Notes: generated by a model from the letters alone, not told the origin. Counted from the stretch's first letter, positions 1-12,389 are shown. The stretch is 64,000 nt of DNA from Symsagittifera roscoffensis (GCF_963678635.1 NC_087069.1:2184166-2248165); one strand, 5' to 3'. Translations and numbers: made by a program.

Positions 1-1035
1 TAGCAACCACATTGTGATAAAATTGGAAAAACGCCAAAAAAATCACCCGAAACATCAAAATGAAACTCAAACCTTTGGCGGGAGATAAAAAACAGCATTG
101 AACTAGCATATAAAGTTACCGAGAGGTAAGTATGCAGACGAAACAGGGACAAATGCTACTAAACATCAAAATGTTGGTTTTTTAAAAGCAGAAAATGTTG
201 AAACTTGTGCTTTTCTGTCAAAATTCGATGTGCCATTAATTTGAATCGATCAGCATGCAGAAACTTCCTGACATCACGAGTAATTACGACGAAAAAATGA
301 TCTGAACAAAGTCCCAAAAAACAAAAAACTATCCGACAGAAGAAGGCTGCTGGCAAAAAACTGTCATTTTATTTTTTTTCGCTATTATCAAGTTTTGGTA
401 GGTATAAAATCAAAACACCTAAATCACATTACTTCCTAAAACTGAATTGCAAATGAAGAAAAAAACACTAAAGAGAAGAAGAGAAAATATTAAGCGTACT
501 AGAAACAAATAGCGCAAACACTCTAAAGGTAGTTTGAGATCGGATAGCAATTAAAACCTTTTTAAACCAAGAGAATATATCGATCTGCAAAAATCAAGGC
601 TAGAAAGCACTTGAAGTAAATTAAAAATCAATTGACAAAAAAATTGATTGAAAAATACATCAAGAAAATTGCGAATAAATTCATGTCTTTAATTAACTTT
701 TCGACAAAAAGAATATGATAAGAACAGCAGGTCATTCAACAACAATTGAGCAAAAGATCCTAACAAAATTTTATGAATAGAGAAAAAAATCTCGATAAAA
801 AATTTCAAAAAAAATAAGACAAACTTTTTCATGATTTTTTTCCTATGTTTTTCGAAGAAGGTCGGAGAAGCGATTTCAAACTTCCAAACATACCTTATTA
901 AAGTTGAATTAATATTAAAAAACGACTGGAAACAATTTTAAAAAAACATTAGGCAAATAAGCCGCCAGAACTAATAACAATTGAACATGGGAAAATAGTA
1001 ATGAACGCAAATAAACATTTAAAAAAACTTTGTTG
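1..1035. other. AT-rich stretch, no gene seen
   Basis: This should be intron or 3' flank of the ERK gene. Short open frames here have no recognisable motif and the stretch is rich in A and T runs. Confidence 0.5.
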
Positions 1036-1620
1036 AAAAAGCCTCACCTTTCAAAGAAAAAAGGAATGCCCTTTAAACTATTTGAATTTCATGAACGATT
1101 TATGACTGGCGCTTTTTTGATAACATTAACACAACTTGAGAAAACACTGGATCAACAGGTAAAGTTTTTATTCCGCTGGAAATCTAAAAATTAAATTCAA
1201 TTTTCGAAACTAAAAATAGTTCACGAAGTTTTGTGCCATTTGCACGTTCGTCTTTGGAGAGTGCTATTCACGTCACTTTCAGCAGATGAATTTCCATTGA
1301 ACTCAAAAAAGCATATATACCAAAGTGCTTCAATATTTTAAGACTTTTTCCTGAAAAAAAAAACAAACCAAAAATCAGCAAGACCTTTTTATAAGAGTCT
1401 TCACTACGTTCATTACTCTTAAAAAGATTAAAAGGGTAATAATAAAAAATGAAGGAGAGTCTATAAGGCTCGCTAGGGAAGAAATCTCGCAAGCGTTATT
1501 TAGAACTTTTCCTGACATCCATGTAGAATTTTCAGGTTTCCGTCCCAGGCTAAAACTAACAAACAAAAATTTTTGCTTTTTTATCAGAAGTTCGGTTAAA
1601 AAAATAAACCCATCCTCCAT
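1036..1620 (+). repeat. Dispersed repeat family A, copy 1
   Basis: This block shares ordered similarity with copies at about 3,700-4,340 and 14,458-14,900. The shared landmarks are a TTTGAATTTCA(A/T)GAAC word, then GA(G)AAAAC..(G/A)GATCAA, then GCAGATGAA(T)TT..GAACTCAAA, then (A)CCT(A)AA/TA..GAG(T)CTTC..TACGTTCAT. All copies have the same orientation. There are no coding motifs, so it is probably a non-autonomous element or the remains of one. Confidence 0.6.
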
Positions 1621-1920
1621 GTTGTAAAACTGAGATTAAAACATCAAGCATGTTATCCTCATGGACTAGCAAGCTGTCCTCTCTGGTCCACTATATATTT
1701 ATAAAGTTTGTTCAAACGAATCTGATGTCAAATTTATACCAGATAATTTAATTCTTTTTCTACCGAGAAGCGAACTTGCATTCTGACCATTTGGAGTACA
1801 GAACGCTTATTCATTTTTTCCAACTGGAACGCGGCTTTAAAATAGACCTCGCTAATTTCTTATTAATGAGTATCATTATTAATTTCGGCACAACGGCAAG
1901 AGGGAATTGCTTGTTGCTTA

Positions 1921-2112
<192 letters not shown>

Positions 2113-2637
2113 TCATCTACGGCTTCATTTAATGGACTCGACAGTCAGAGAAAGCAAGCATCAGCAATGGATTACAACTGAAAAGTCTTTTTTGCTTCTA
2201 ATACATCTGGATTGCTCTCATGAACACTTCATGTAGCAAAAGATTGAGAAAATGGACATGGCTAAAAATTAGCAACAAAGGAAAAAATCCAGCAAAACGT
2301 TGTCAAACTTTTCTCCTTAAAAAATCGCTGATTGGCTCTTTCATAAGCGGTCCTAAAAACAGCTAATGCAATTTAACTAACTGAGAGTCGTCCGAACTGT
2401 TCAAGGTTGAATTTGTGACGAAAGACAAAACCAAGTTTGTTATAAATCTGGAGCTTACGCAAAAATTCCAGCAATCGCGCAGAATATGATACATCAAATT
2501 GCTATCTCGTTATCATATCATCTAACATCAACCCATGCAAAAGCGGTATTAGAGTATTGTTGCCCACCTGATAACGTGAGCTATAGGTTACATATAGAAA
2601 ACAATGCATGACAGTAGAGCAGCAGCTGCAGCACTCA

Positions 2638-2922
<285 letters not shown>

Positions 2923-3377
2923 TCACAACAACTGCACTACACACAACCATTCATGCATCTACACAATACAAGTCATTGTAACTGCTCAAAAGACAAATAA
3001 AATGCGCATACAAAATGTATAGAAATAATGTCCTAAGCCATATGCTATTGCAATACTTGATCGATACATGTTTACTTCTCACAAGAAGGGCTTAATAGGA
3101 GCAGCTACGGATAACAGGGCGGGTGTTTGAACGGCTTTCTGTCCTTCCGGAATTCGACTTCTTCCTCGCCAAAGGTTTAATACTTTCACTTTGTTTTACA
3201 ACATCCATTTTGGTCGACTAGAGAAAGCACGCGCTACGAAAAAAACTTTTTTAAGTCCTTGGAAAAGTGCCCAGATAACTAGATCAATATGTGCCTATGA
3301 GCTGTTGAAACCAGCAGAAACTCTAGTCCCGCTGCCTCTCATTGAGGGGCTATTTGAAGAAAGCGTGCTGTGCTTAC

Positions 3378-3566
3378 TTCATCAACTTGAACATGTCTGT
3401 CTCCATGAGCTCCTGCACTATGTACACGTCCTTCAGGTCATGCCAGTTGTCTGTGCAGGGATACGCAAACAGATTGTCAATGGCGATGATGTTCTCGTGC
3501 TGGAAAGTTGTCAGTATTTTGATCTCTCGCAAAGTCCGCAAGCAATATGTCTGGTGCTCAAACGGA
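3378..3566 (-). CDS. MAPK1/3: ERK1/2 MAP kinase, N-lobe exon
   Basis: This is the most upstream of three kinase exons found. It starts right after an AG acceptor (TTTTTGTGTAG) and ends at a GTAAGC donor, giving 189 bp. It encodes [18 protein letters not shown], the alpha-C region typical of ERK1/2, then HENIIAI and [18 protein letters not shown], which is the hinge. ERKs are cytoplasmic and nuclear Ser/Thr kinases that end the Raf-MEK-ERK cascade. The residues before KDVYIVQ (about [10 protein letters not shown]) differ from vertebrate ERK2. The exon carrying the Gly-rich loop and catalytic Lys should lie upstream on the minus strand; I did not find it. Family assignment is firm; ERK1 versus ERK2 cannot be separated. 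Confidence 0.95.
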
Positions 3567-3698
3567 CTACACAAAAACATAAATCATAGTTAACTTCAAT
3601 TCAAGAATTGAGCCGTTTTAATACAAAATACACAGACAGACAGTTGCAAGTGTCAACCAACGCAAGGAAACTGCAAATTATGACTGACTTGTTAACGA

Positions 3699-4340
3699 AA
3701 ATACCAGCTTTCAACTTTCCAAGAATAAAATACCTGGCCTCAAAACACTTTTGAATTTCAAGAACAACTTATGATCGGCCCTTTACTGATAAAACTTACC
3801 CAATTTGAGAAAACTGGATCAATAGGGAATTTTTTTATTCCGCTTGGAAATCTGATTATTAAAATTAAAATCAGGGGCGGATGTAGGAGTTTCTCGAGGG
3901 GGACGGATTTTCGAAAAACTTGTGCCGAACTTTTTTTAAATAGGCCAAAACAGGCGTTTTGACCAAAAATTGCTGCTTTGCGCCGCACGCTCTCCCCTAA
4001 AAATAATTTACATGGGAACCAAGAGCGCATTTTGAAAAATTTGAGGGTCCAGTCAGCCAAAAAGGAGGTCTTAAAATTGCACTAAAGAGGTGAACCTTTT
4101 TGTGGTCAGAAGGTCGGACTCCTGAGGTGGAGGGGCGTCCCCTCTAAATTCGCTTCTCTAAAATTGAGAGCGCAAAGTCCCTTCCTTTGAGCAAATCAAT
4201 TTGAAAAGCGAGATATTGCTTTCTTAAAAACCACATTGCTAAAAACTAAAATAGCGCAAATGTAATGTATTCTCCTGAAAAAAATCATCATAACCTAAAC
4301 AAGTTTCTTCACTAAGTTCATAGACACATGAAAAATTCGC
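3699..4340 (+). repeat. Dispersed repeat family A, copy 2
   Basis: The block contains TTTGAATTTCAAGAACAAC followed by CCCAATTTGAGAAAAC and GGATCAATAGG, in the same order as copy 1. Near its end it has CATCATAACCTAAACAAG..TTCATAGACAC, matching copies 1 and 3. An inserted or diverged section of about 200 bp lies near 3,900-4,180. Confidence 0.55.
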
Positions 4341-4608
4341 AAAAAAGTTTACGCGTGAATCAGAACTAAAAACTGAAACGCCAAGATTTTTAACACAATA
4401 TCAAAACAAAAAACTAACCGAAAATATTTCAAAAAACGAATAGCCATGATTCTGAGAATTTTTTTTCAACCGGATAGATCTAAATTAAAGCCAGTGATGT
4501 CAAAGTGCAAACTTAGGTTTATAAGTGCTTGAAGTTTTAGTCAAAATCAAGTTATTGCCTTCAAAGAATTAAAAAAAAAAGAAACAAGGAGCTATTTTTA
4601 TTCACTTT

Positions 4609-4822
4609 AAAATTTTGAAATGGAAAACCGATGTTCAAAGAAAGTTTGACGAGTTTTTCAGAGCATCGGTGGCAATTAAGCATTAAACAACCACTTAGTT
4701 TCTTGCGAAGTGGGTGTTCAATACTTAATTGCCACCGATGTGCTAAAAGAAATGAAACACTCGTCAAACATCCCTTGCCCATTGCTTTACTATTTGATCA
4801 TCCGTTTTCCATTTTTTGGAAC
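4609..4822. repeat. Fold-back (inverted-repeat) element
   Basis: Two arms face each other around about 4,705. The left arm has TTGACGAG..GCATCGGTGGCAATTAAG and the right arm has CTTAATTGCCACCGATG..CTCGTCAAA. An outer pair, AAATGGAAAACCGATG on the left and CATCCGTTTTCCATTTT on the right, extends the symmetry to about 210 bp. A short asymmetric loop of roughly 35 bp lies in the middle. The transcript would form a long hairpin. This is the structure of a small fold-back MITE; no target-site duplication was identified. Confidence 0.75.
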
Positions 4823-5400
4823 AAAAAAAAAACGAAACAACCATTTTTCAAAAATCGAAATGGACAAATTTATCGAAACAATTTTTAAAACAGCAAAAAA
4901 AAACTAAAATTTCATTTGATGAGCGGAAACTAAGTCGAAAACACTTGAACCGAAAGAAAAGCGGAGAAAAATCTAACGAAAACAATGAGTTATTTCAGTC
5001 TATGAACTGACTTAAAGAACATCTTACTATTTTAAAACCGATCTACTAGAGTTAAAACCGAATTATTTAACTCCCGCTTACTAGACTTCAAATTATTATT
5101 TCTGGCACCTACATCATTTCTGGCACCTACATTTTAACAGTTTCTACTCGCAAAAAAATACATTCGAAGTATGGAATTCTAATTGAACCCTGCATTACTA
5201 AACGACAAGAAGGCTAACAGTTTTCGTAGGCACTCGAGAACAAATCTGTTCAGTTAAAATGCTAGTAAGTAAACAAGGTTGCTAATGTCAAGCGAATTCA
5301 TCGTTAGAGACCGTTAACTCATGTTTAAAATATAATCACCTCTCAAAATGTATTCATTCAATTTAGAACTAACTGGCCCACTGCAGCTAAAGCTGCTATT
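4823..5400. other. No gene seen
   Basis: The stretch is AT-rich with one local duplication, (TT)TCTGGCACCTACAT, near 5,100. No coding motif was recognised. Confidence 0.5.
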
Positions 5401-5429
5401 GCAGAATGACAACGTTCATCTTTAACGGA

Positions 5430-5804
5430 AAAAAGTTTCAATGAATTGATGGATAGTTGGTTGAAAGTATGGCTGGTTGAATAGATGGCTGAATGGGTTG
5501 ATGAATGGATGAATGTATGTAAGATAGGTTGGACGGATGAACGATGGATGGCTGATTGAGATGAGTGAATCATAGGATACATCGCATAGGATACATAGCT
5601 TGATGGATGGAAGCCTTGATGGATTGAAGGCAGAATGGAAGGTTGGATAGATGGATGAACGCATGGATATCTCTCTAGACGGCTATTTGGACGAATGAAA
5701 TACTTACTGGATTGAAGATTGACTGATTAGATATACGACTGACTTGACTGATGATAGGTGGAAGGGTGGCTAGATCAATTATCAATAGTTGGATGAATGA
5801 CTGG
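5430..5804 (+). repeat. Degenerate GGATGG-type satellite
   Basis: The sequence is built of short variants of GGATGGATG, GGCTGGATG and TGAATGGATG. The minus-strand frames read as Ser/His/Pro/Ile-rich low-complexity peptides, which is a by-product of the repeat and not a protein gene. It precedes the ordered array that starts near 5,805. Confidence 0.8.
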
Positions 5805-7200
5805 CTGGATGCATTGATGGGTATAAGTATGGATGCTTAGTTGGTCTAATGGCTGGATGGATTCATGACTGACTGGATGGATGGATCGCTGCTTGAATGT
5901 AGGGACGGCAAATTGGATGATAGGCCAAGCGGATGGATGGCTTGTTGGATGGAGATATGGCTAGTTGGATGGATAGCCAGGTCGATGATGGATGGATAAA
6001 TGGGTGACTGAAGAGATGCATGGGTGACAAGGTGAATGTATGGCTTGGATGGCAGGACGGATGGATATCTAGATGCAACGATGGATAGATCAATGATCAA
6101 TGGCTGGGTGGTGACTAGCTAAAGACGTGGATGGAATGCCAGATGAAACACGTTTTGTTGAGATGGGTGGAAGGCTAGATTGATAGATGAAAGGCTGGAT
6201 GAAAAATAGGACGGATGAACGACTAGATAGATGGATGGCTAGGCGATCTCATGACTTCACCGATGGAAGAAAGGATGGCTGGTTGGATAGCCGAAGGTCT
6301 AGATGTTTTGACGGCTGGTTGGATCAATCGTTGATGGCTAGATGAACTGTGAATTGATTATGAATGGAGCGCCGCTTGGATGGACGAATGGGAGCATGAG
6401 AGGCAAGGCGGGTGGAGGAATTGATGAATGAATAGATGGCATGTTGATGAACGAAAGGATGGCTGGCTGGAATAGTGGTTGGCTTGAGTGATAACATGAT
6501 CGATAGATGACTGCTTGGAGGATGAATGGATGGGCGAATAAATGTGTTCGAAGTACTCTTCTATATGGCTGCGAGTCTTGGCCTGTGAAAGTTTCAGATG
6601 TGGACAAGCTTAAATTCTTCGAAAATCGATGTGTCAAATATATAGCCTCGAGAAACCGACTTGTGCCCTCATATGCGGTAAGAATAATTTTGAAGCTCGA
6701 AACTAGTATAACAGACTAAAACACGAAGTCTCAAACAGTTGGGCACTGTTTTGCGAATGAGAGAAGACGAAATTCCCAATGCCGCTCTCGAATTTATAAA
6801 AGCAGATTCGTGGAAACGAGCACCAGATGGCGCAAATTCTTACTAGGTTCGCAACTTCGTCAAATACGACCAGAACAAAAAGCCACCAAGTATGTCCGCC
6901 AAGAGATTGGATGAGTGCTGATTTGACATCTGCAGAGAGAGCGCGCTGGACCGAGAACAAAGGCATGGTAACGTTCTGGATGTTCAGAAGGCGGGCAATG
7001 GACAGTGATGTATGCAAACGCCCTTCAAGTGACATCGTTAGAAGGATGGACAGGTGGAGATATTGATATATGCATGGGTGGCAGAGTGGATGAACGAATG
7101 GATCGGTGATGGCTGGTTGGGATGATGGATGGCTTTAGTGATAACTGGATCCATGCATGGCTGGTTAAATGGATGAATGGTTGGTTGGATGGTTTTATGG
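5805..7200 (+). repeat. Composite tandem array, unit 1 (1,396 bp)
   Basis: The unit begins at CTGGATGCATTGATGG and repeats almost base for base at 7,201 and 8,683. About 730 bp is GGATGG-type satellite. It is followed by about 490 bp of LINE-derived sequence (6,536-7,030), then by about 170 bp of satellite again. Differences between units are scattered single bases, so the copies arose recently or are kept alike by conversion. Confidence 0.9.
6536..7030 (+). pseudogene. LINE 3' fragment in array unit 1
   Basis: The plus strand encodes RSTLLYGCESWPVK..DKLKFFENRCVKYIA, the region just after the reverse transcriptase core of many animal non-LTR retrotransposons (the LLYGCE(S/T)W signature). The frame then breaks, and LINE-like peptides continue in a second frame to about 7,030. 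The catalytic RT core is missing. The same piece recurs in units 2 and 3 (about 7,932-8,512 and 9,414-9,908) and partly at 11,226-11,606. It was carried into the satellite once and amplified with it. Confidence 0.8.
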
Positions 7201-8682
7201 CTGGATGCATTGATGGGTATAAGTATGGATGCTTAGTTGGTCTAATGGCTGGATGGATTCATGACTGACTGGATGGATGGATCGCTGCTTGAATGGAGGG
7301 ACGGCAAATTGGATGATAGGCCAAGCGGATGGATGGCTTGTTGGATGGAGATATGGCTAGTTGGATGGATAGCCAGGTCGATGATGGATGGATAAATGGG
7401 TGACTGAAGAGATGCATGGGTGACAAGGCGAATGTATGGCTTGGATGGCAGGACGGATGGATATCTAGATGCAACGATGGATAGATCAATGATCAATGGC
7501 TGGGTGGTGACTAGCTAAAGACGTGGATGGAATGCCAGATGAAACACGTTTTGTTGAGATGGGTGGAAGGCTAGATTGATAGATGAAAGGCTGGATGAAA
7601 AATAGGACGGATGAACGACTAGATAGATGGATGGCTAGGCGATCTCATGACTTCACCGATGGAAGAAAGGATGGCTGGTTGGATAGCCGAAGGTCTAGAT
7701 GTTTTGACGGCTGGTTGGATCAATCGTTGATGGCTAGATGAACTGTGAATTGATTATGAATGGAGCGCCGCTTGGATGGACGAATGGGAGCATGAGAGGC
7801 AAGGCGGGTGGAGGAATTGATGAACGAATAGATGGCATGTTGATGAACGAAAGGATGGCTGGCTGGAATAGTGGTTGGCTTGAGTGATAACATGATCGAT
7901 AGATGACTGCTTGGAGGATGAATGGATGGGCGAATAAATGTATTCGAAGTACTCTTCTATATGGCTGCGAGTCTTGGCCTGTGAAAGTTTCAGATGTGGA
8001 CAAGCTTAAATTCTTCGAAAATCGATGTGTCAAATATATAGCCTCGAGAAACCGACTTGTGCCCTCATATGCGGTAAGAATAATTTTGAAGCTCGAAACT
8101 TCGAAAATCGATGTGTCAAATATATAGCCTCGAGAAACCGACTTGTGCCCTCATATGCGGTAAGAATAATTTTGAAGCTCGAAACTAGTATAACAGACTA
8201 AAACACGAAGTCTCAAACAGTTGGGCAATGTTTTGCGAATGAGAGAAGACGAAATTCCCAATACCGCTCTCGAATTTATAAAAGCAGATTCGTGGAAACG
8301 AGCACCAGATGGCGCAAATTCTTACTAGGTTCGCAACTTCGTCAAATACGACCAGAACAAAAAGCCACCAAGTATGTCCGCCAAGAGATTGGATGAGTGC
8401 TGATTTGACATCTGCAGAGAGAGCGCGCTGGACCGAGAACAAAGGCATGGTAACGTTCTGGATGTTCAGAAGGCGGGCAATGGACAGTGATGTATGCAAA
8501 CGCCCTTCAAGTGACATCGTTAGAAGGATGGACAGGTGGAGATATTGATATATGCATGGGTGGCAGAGTGGATGAACGAATGGATCGGTGATGGCTGGTT
8601 GGGATGATGGATGGCTTTAGTGATAACTGGATCCATGCATGGCTGGTTAAATGGATGAATGGTTGGTTGGATGGTTTTATGG
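7201..8682 (+). repeat. Composite tandem array, unit 2 (1,482 bp)
   Basis: This unit equals unit 1 apart from a few substitutions and one extra 86-bp segment. The segment 8,015-8,100 is repeated directly at 8,101-8,186, inside the LINE-derived part, and accounts exactly for the length difference. Confidence 0.9.
7932..8512 (+). pseudogene. LINE 3' fragment in array unit 2
   Basis: This is the same fragment as in unit 1, with the 86-bp internal duplication that repeats the end of the RT-thumb region (residues around KFFENRCVKYIA). It has no intact catalytic domain. Confidence 0.8.
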
Positions 8683-10077
8683 CTGGATGCATTGATGGGT
8701 ATAAGTATGGATGCTTAGTTGGTCTAATGGCTGGATGGATTCATGACTGACTGGATGGATGGATCGCTGCTTGAATGGAGGGACGGCAAATTGGATGATA
8801 GGCCAAGCGGATGGATGGCTTGTTGGATGGAGATATGGCTAGTTGGATGGATAGCCAGGTCGATGATGGATGAATAAATGGGTGACTGAAGAGATGCATG
8901 GGTGACAAGGTGAATGTATGGCTTGGATGGCAGGACGGATGGATATCTAGATGCAACGATGGATAGATCAATGATCAATGGCTGGGTGGTGACTAGCTAA
9001 AGACGTGGATGGAATGCCAGATGAAACACGTTTTGTTGAGATGGGTGGAAGGCTAGATTGATAGATGAAAGGCTGGATGAAAAATAGGACGGATGAACGA
9101 CTAGATAGATGGATGGCTAGGCGATCTCATGACTTCACCGATGGAAGAAAGGATGGCTGGTTGGATAGCCGAAGGTCTAGATGTTTTGACGGCTGGTTGG
9201 ATCAATCGTTGATGGCTAGATGAACTGTGAATTGATTATGAATGGAGCGCCGCTTGGATGGACGAATGGGAGCATGAGAGGCAAGGCGGGTGGAGGAATT
9301 GATGAATGAATAAATGGCATGTTGATGAACGAAAGGATGGCTGGCTGGAATAGTGGTTGGCTTGAGTGATAACATGATCGATAGATGACTGCTTGGAGGA
9401 TGAATGGATGGGCGAATAAATGTATTCGAAGTACTCTTCTATATGGCTGCGAGTCTTGGCCTGTGAAAGTTTCAGATGTGGACAAGCTTAAATTCTTCGA
9501 AAATCGATGTGTCAAATATATAGCCTCGAGAAACCGACTTGTGCCCTCATGTGCGGTAAGAATAATATTGAAGCTCGAAACTAGTATAACAGACTAAAAC
9601 ACGAAGTCTCAAACAGTTGGGCAATGTTTTGCGAATGAGAGAAGACGAAATTTCCAATGCCGCTCTCGAATTTATAAAAGCAGATTCGTGGAAACGAGCA
9701 CCAGATGGCGCAAATTCTTACTAGGTTCGCAACTTCGTCAAATACGACCAGAACAAAAAGCCACCAAGTATGTCCGCCAAGAGATTGGATGAGTGCTGAT
9801 TTGACATCTGCAGAGAGAGCGCGCTGGACCGAGAACAAAGGCATGGTAACGTTCTGGATGTTCAGAAGGCGGGCAATGGACAGTGATGTATGCAAACGCC
9901 CTTCAAGTGACATCGTTAGAAGGATGGACAGGTGGAGATATTGATATATGCATGGGTGGCAGAGTGGATGAACGAATGGATCGGTGATGGCTGGTTGGGA
10001 TGATGGATGGCTTTAGTGATAACTGGATCCATGCATGGCTGGTTAAATGGATGAATGGTTGGTTGGATGGTTTTATG
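8683..10077 (+). repeat. Composite tandem array, unit 3
   Basis: This third near-identical unit ends at TTTTATGGCTG, where the sequence departs from the other units (ACTAGATGAAAGGC in place of GATGCATTG). It has the single-length LINE segment, like unit 1. Confidence 0.9.
9414..9908 (+). pseudogene. LINE 3' fragment in array unit 3
   Basis: This is the same fragment as in unit 1 with scattered substitutions; it has no intact catalytic domain. Confidence 0.8.
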
Positions 10078-10245
10078 GCTGACTAGATGAAAGGCTTATT
10101 GGATGGATGGCTTGTTGAATGGATCGAACTTTGGCTAAATGGATGGATGGCTGGTCGAATGTCTGATTGAAATGGCGACTAATAGGATAGATGGCTAGAT
10201 GAATAGACTGATGGCGGGTGGATTGTACGGCTACAGAGATGAAAA
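10078..10245 (+). repeat. Satellite spacer, duplicated at 11,779-11,945
   Basis: This 168-bp GGATGG-type piece begins ACTAGATGAAAGGC and ends CTACAGAGATGAA. It is repeated nearly exactly at 11,779-11,945. Together with the preceding unit end it forms a duplication of about 720 bp (9,528-10,245 and 11,226-11,945). Confidence 0.8.
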
Positions 10246-11225
10246 GTGGGGAAAAATCCTTTTGCTATGACAATTTTGAAAACAAGATAGAGTGATTTTG
10301 ATAGAGATGGCAAATTTTTTAGGATAAGATTTCCGATATTGTCAGGCCCACATGCTTTACTGGTATCAAGCAGGGCTTCTTTTTTTAGTTTTATGAGGCC
10401 GCTTAGATTGTTTGTTTTTCTGGTCGATTTTACGTTTTATTATGGAAATAACTTTTATTTGGTATGATGTACTACTAGACACCCAAGGGGGAAGGTTCTT
10501 TCTGTGGCTTATTACTCTGGGGACAATTTTTTCAATGATCTTGCAAAGCCAGTTATGCCATTGTTTTACAAGTTCGTCAACATTACTATATTAGTACGAA
10601 AGAAATTGTTTATCTAATATACTTTTATTTATTGAATTCCAATCGGCTTTATGGAACGCAAACCGTTCATTTTCTATTGTTATGATTACTTCCGTTTTAG
10701 TGTGAATCGTTATAGTGTATGCTAAGTGATCGGATCTGTATGACTTGTTGAATTCGTTTTGCGTGGTGTAGTTCAGTAAGACTTTTGAATTAATTGTCAA
10801 AATTATGACTGACTGTTTTTTATTGTTTTGGGATAAACACATTCCTCAAAGTAATTTTGGGAGAGAAGATTAAGGACATTCAGCTCGTAGCTGTCATTCG
10901 AGTCCATTGCCTCCCAATTCGCGATTACAAGTTTATGTCGCCTGTTATGACTAAACTATTATAATTTTCGTTTTCGCTAATCGCTATAAGTTCATTTATT
11001 AGATCGAGGATTCGTTGTTGACAAATTCGATACGGACTTTTTTCAGGAGCGTTGTATATACAGCATACTATGATTGATTCAGTTTTGGGGGTTAATTTAA
11101 CTGCAAAACATTCACATTGTGTTTTTATGCAGAGCGGTTTATGTGGAATATCTCTGACACCAATTAGCACACCGCCGTGTTTAGTCCTATGGTCATGTGT
11201 TGGTCTGTCGGTTCGATATATGTCG
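10246..11225 (-). pseudogene. Decayed LINE, copy A: endonuclease to RT start
   Basis: Read on the minus strand, the fragment begins with the middle of an AP-type endonuclease domain: HGGVLIGVRD, then IIVCCIYNAPEKSPY and SLVITGDINL, the typical Y-x-P and GDFN-like strands. A frame break follows. The SDH-like catalytic motif appears as RSDHLAYTI near 10,720, then KADWNSINKSIL. The EN-RT linker follows, with RKNLPPW and LLDTSKACGPDNIGNLILK at about 10,310-10,375, the start of RT. The fragment then ends abruptly at the satellite. Several frameshifts make it a dead copy. It is close kin to copy B at 12,390-13,735. Confidence 0.85.
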
Positions 11226-11945
11226 CAGAAACCGACTTGTGCCCTCATATGCGGTAAGAATAATTTTGAAGCTCGAAACTAGTATAACAGACTAAAACAC
11301 GAAGTCTCAAACAGTTGGGCAATGTTTTGCGAATGAGAGAAGACGAAATTCCCAATGCCGCTCTCGAATTTATAAAAGCAGATTCGTGGAAACGAGCACC
11401 AGATGGAGCAAATTCTTACTAGGTTCGCAACTTCGTCAAATACGACCAGAACAAAAAGCCACCAAGTATGTCCGCCAAGAGATTGGATGAGTGCTGATTT
11501 GACATCTGCAGAGAGAGCGCGCTGGACCGAGAACAAAGGCATGGTAACGTTCGGGATGTTCAGAAGGCGGGCAATGGACAGTGATGTATGCAAACGCCCT
11601 TCAAGTGACATCGTTAGAAGGATGGACAGGTGGAGATATTGATATATGCATGGGTGGCAGAGTGGATGAACGAATGGATCGGTGATGGCTGGTTGGGATG
11701 ATGGATGGCTTTAGTGATAACTGGATCCATGCATGGCTGGTTAAATGGATGAATGGTTGGTTGGATGGTTTTATGGCTGACTAGATGAAAGGCTTATTGG
11801 ATGGATGGCTTGTTGAATGGATCGAACTTTGGCTAAATGGATGGATGGCTGGTCGAATGTCTGATTGAAATGGCGACTAATAGGATAGATGGCTAGATGA
11901 ATAGACTGATGGCGGGTGGATTGTACGGCTACAGAGATGAAATGA
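11226..11945 (+). repeat. Partial fourth array unit
   Basis: The segment begins in the middle of the LINE fragment (GAAACCGACTTGTGCCC) and continues through the unit end and the satellite spacer. The left boundary is a sharp junction with LINE copy A at the shared bases TCGCA/GA. Only about half a unit is present. Confidence 0.85.
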
Positions 11946-12120
11946 TGGGTGAATCGTAGTAGTAGGTCAGTCTTTAGAGCTCTTGGCTCAAGGGTTTGCA
12001 CCCCACAGTTTTGGTCACTATTTTCTGCAGCGGGTTGCAAATGCAAAAATGGCAGATGATTCTCCATGTGCATGAGTTTACTGCACGATATTGTTCAAAA
12101 AATTTCCAGTAGACTTTTGT
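11946..12120. other. Short spacer, no gene seen
   Basis: This is a transition from satellite to the LINE 3' end; no motif was recognised. Confidence 0.4.
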
Positions 12121-12378
12121 TTAAACTGGCTTCGTCAGCTCATTAATCTCGTAGTTTGTTTTCTTTGTAATGATGTTTAACAGTCTGCTAGATCTCTTCC
12201 AGAAGTTTTCATCGGCTTTTTTTGTTCTTGTTTTTTCAATATTTATTTGATTACCGCTGGTTTGTCTTGTATTTCCAGGGTTGTTTTTTATTGATACGGG
12301 TTTTCTGATGTTATAGTTTCCTTGCATGATGGGTAAGAGTAGGGCATTGTGTAGTTCGAAGTACATAGATAGAGGCAA
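12121..12378 (-). pseudogene. LINE ORF2 C-terminal end
   Basis: The minus-strand frame reads LPLSMYFELHNALLLPIMQGNYN, then a basic stretch, and ends in ELTKPV before a stop. The L-P-L-x-(M)-(Y/F)-x-x-L-(H/N)-x-x-LL pattern is the usual end of jockey/CR1-like ORF2 proteins. The same pattern is seen at 16,364-16,918 (LPLPMFIQLNNILLL). It lies directly downstream of LINE copy B on that strand, so B probably lost its whole RT domain by an internal deletion near 12,380-12,440. Confidence 0.75.
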
Positions 12379-12389
12379 GAGTTCTAGTT

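Noticed and set aside
5422-9515. Long minus-strand open frames rich in Ser, His, Pro and Ile
   Set aside because: They are translations of the GGATGG satellite and recur with each repeat unit; they contain no domain.
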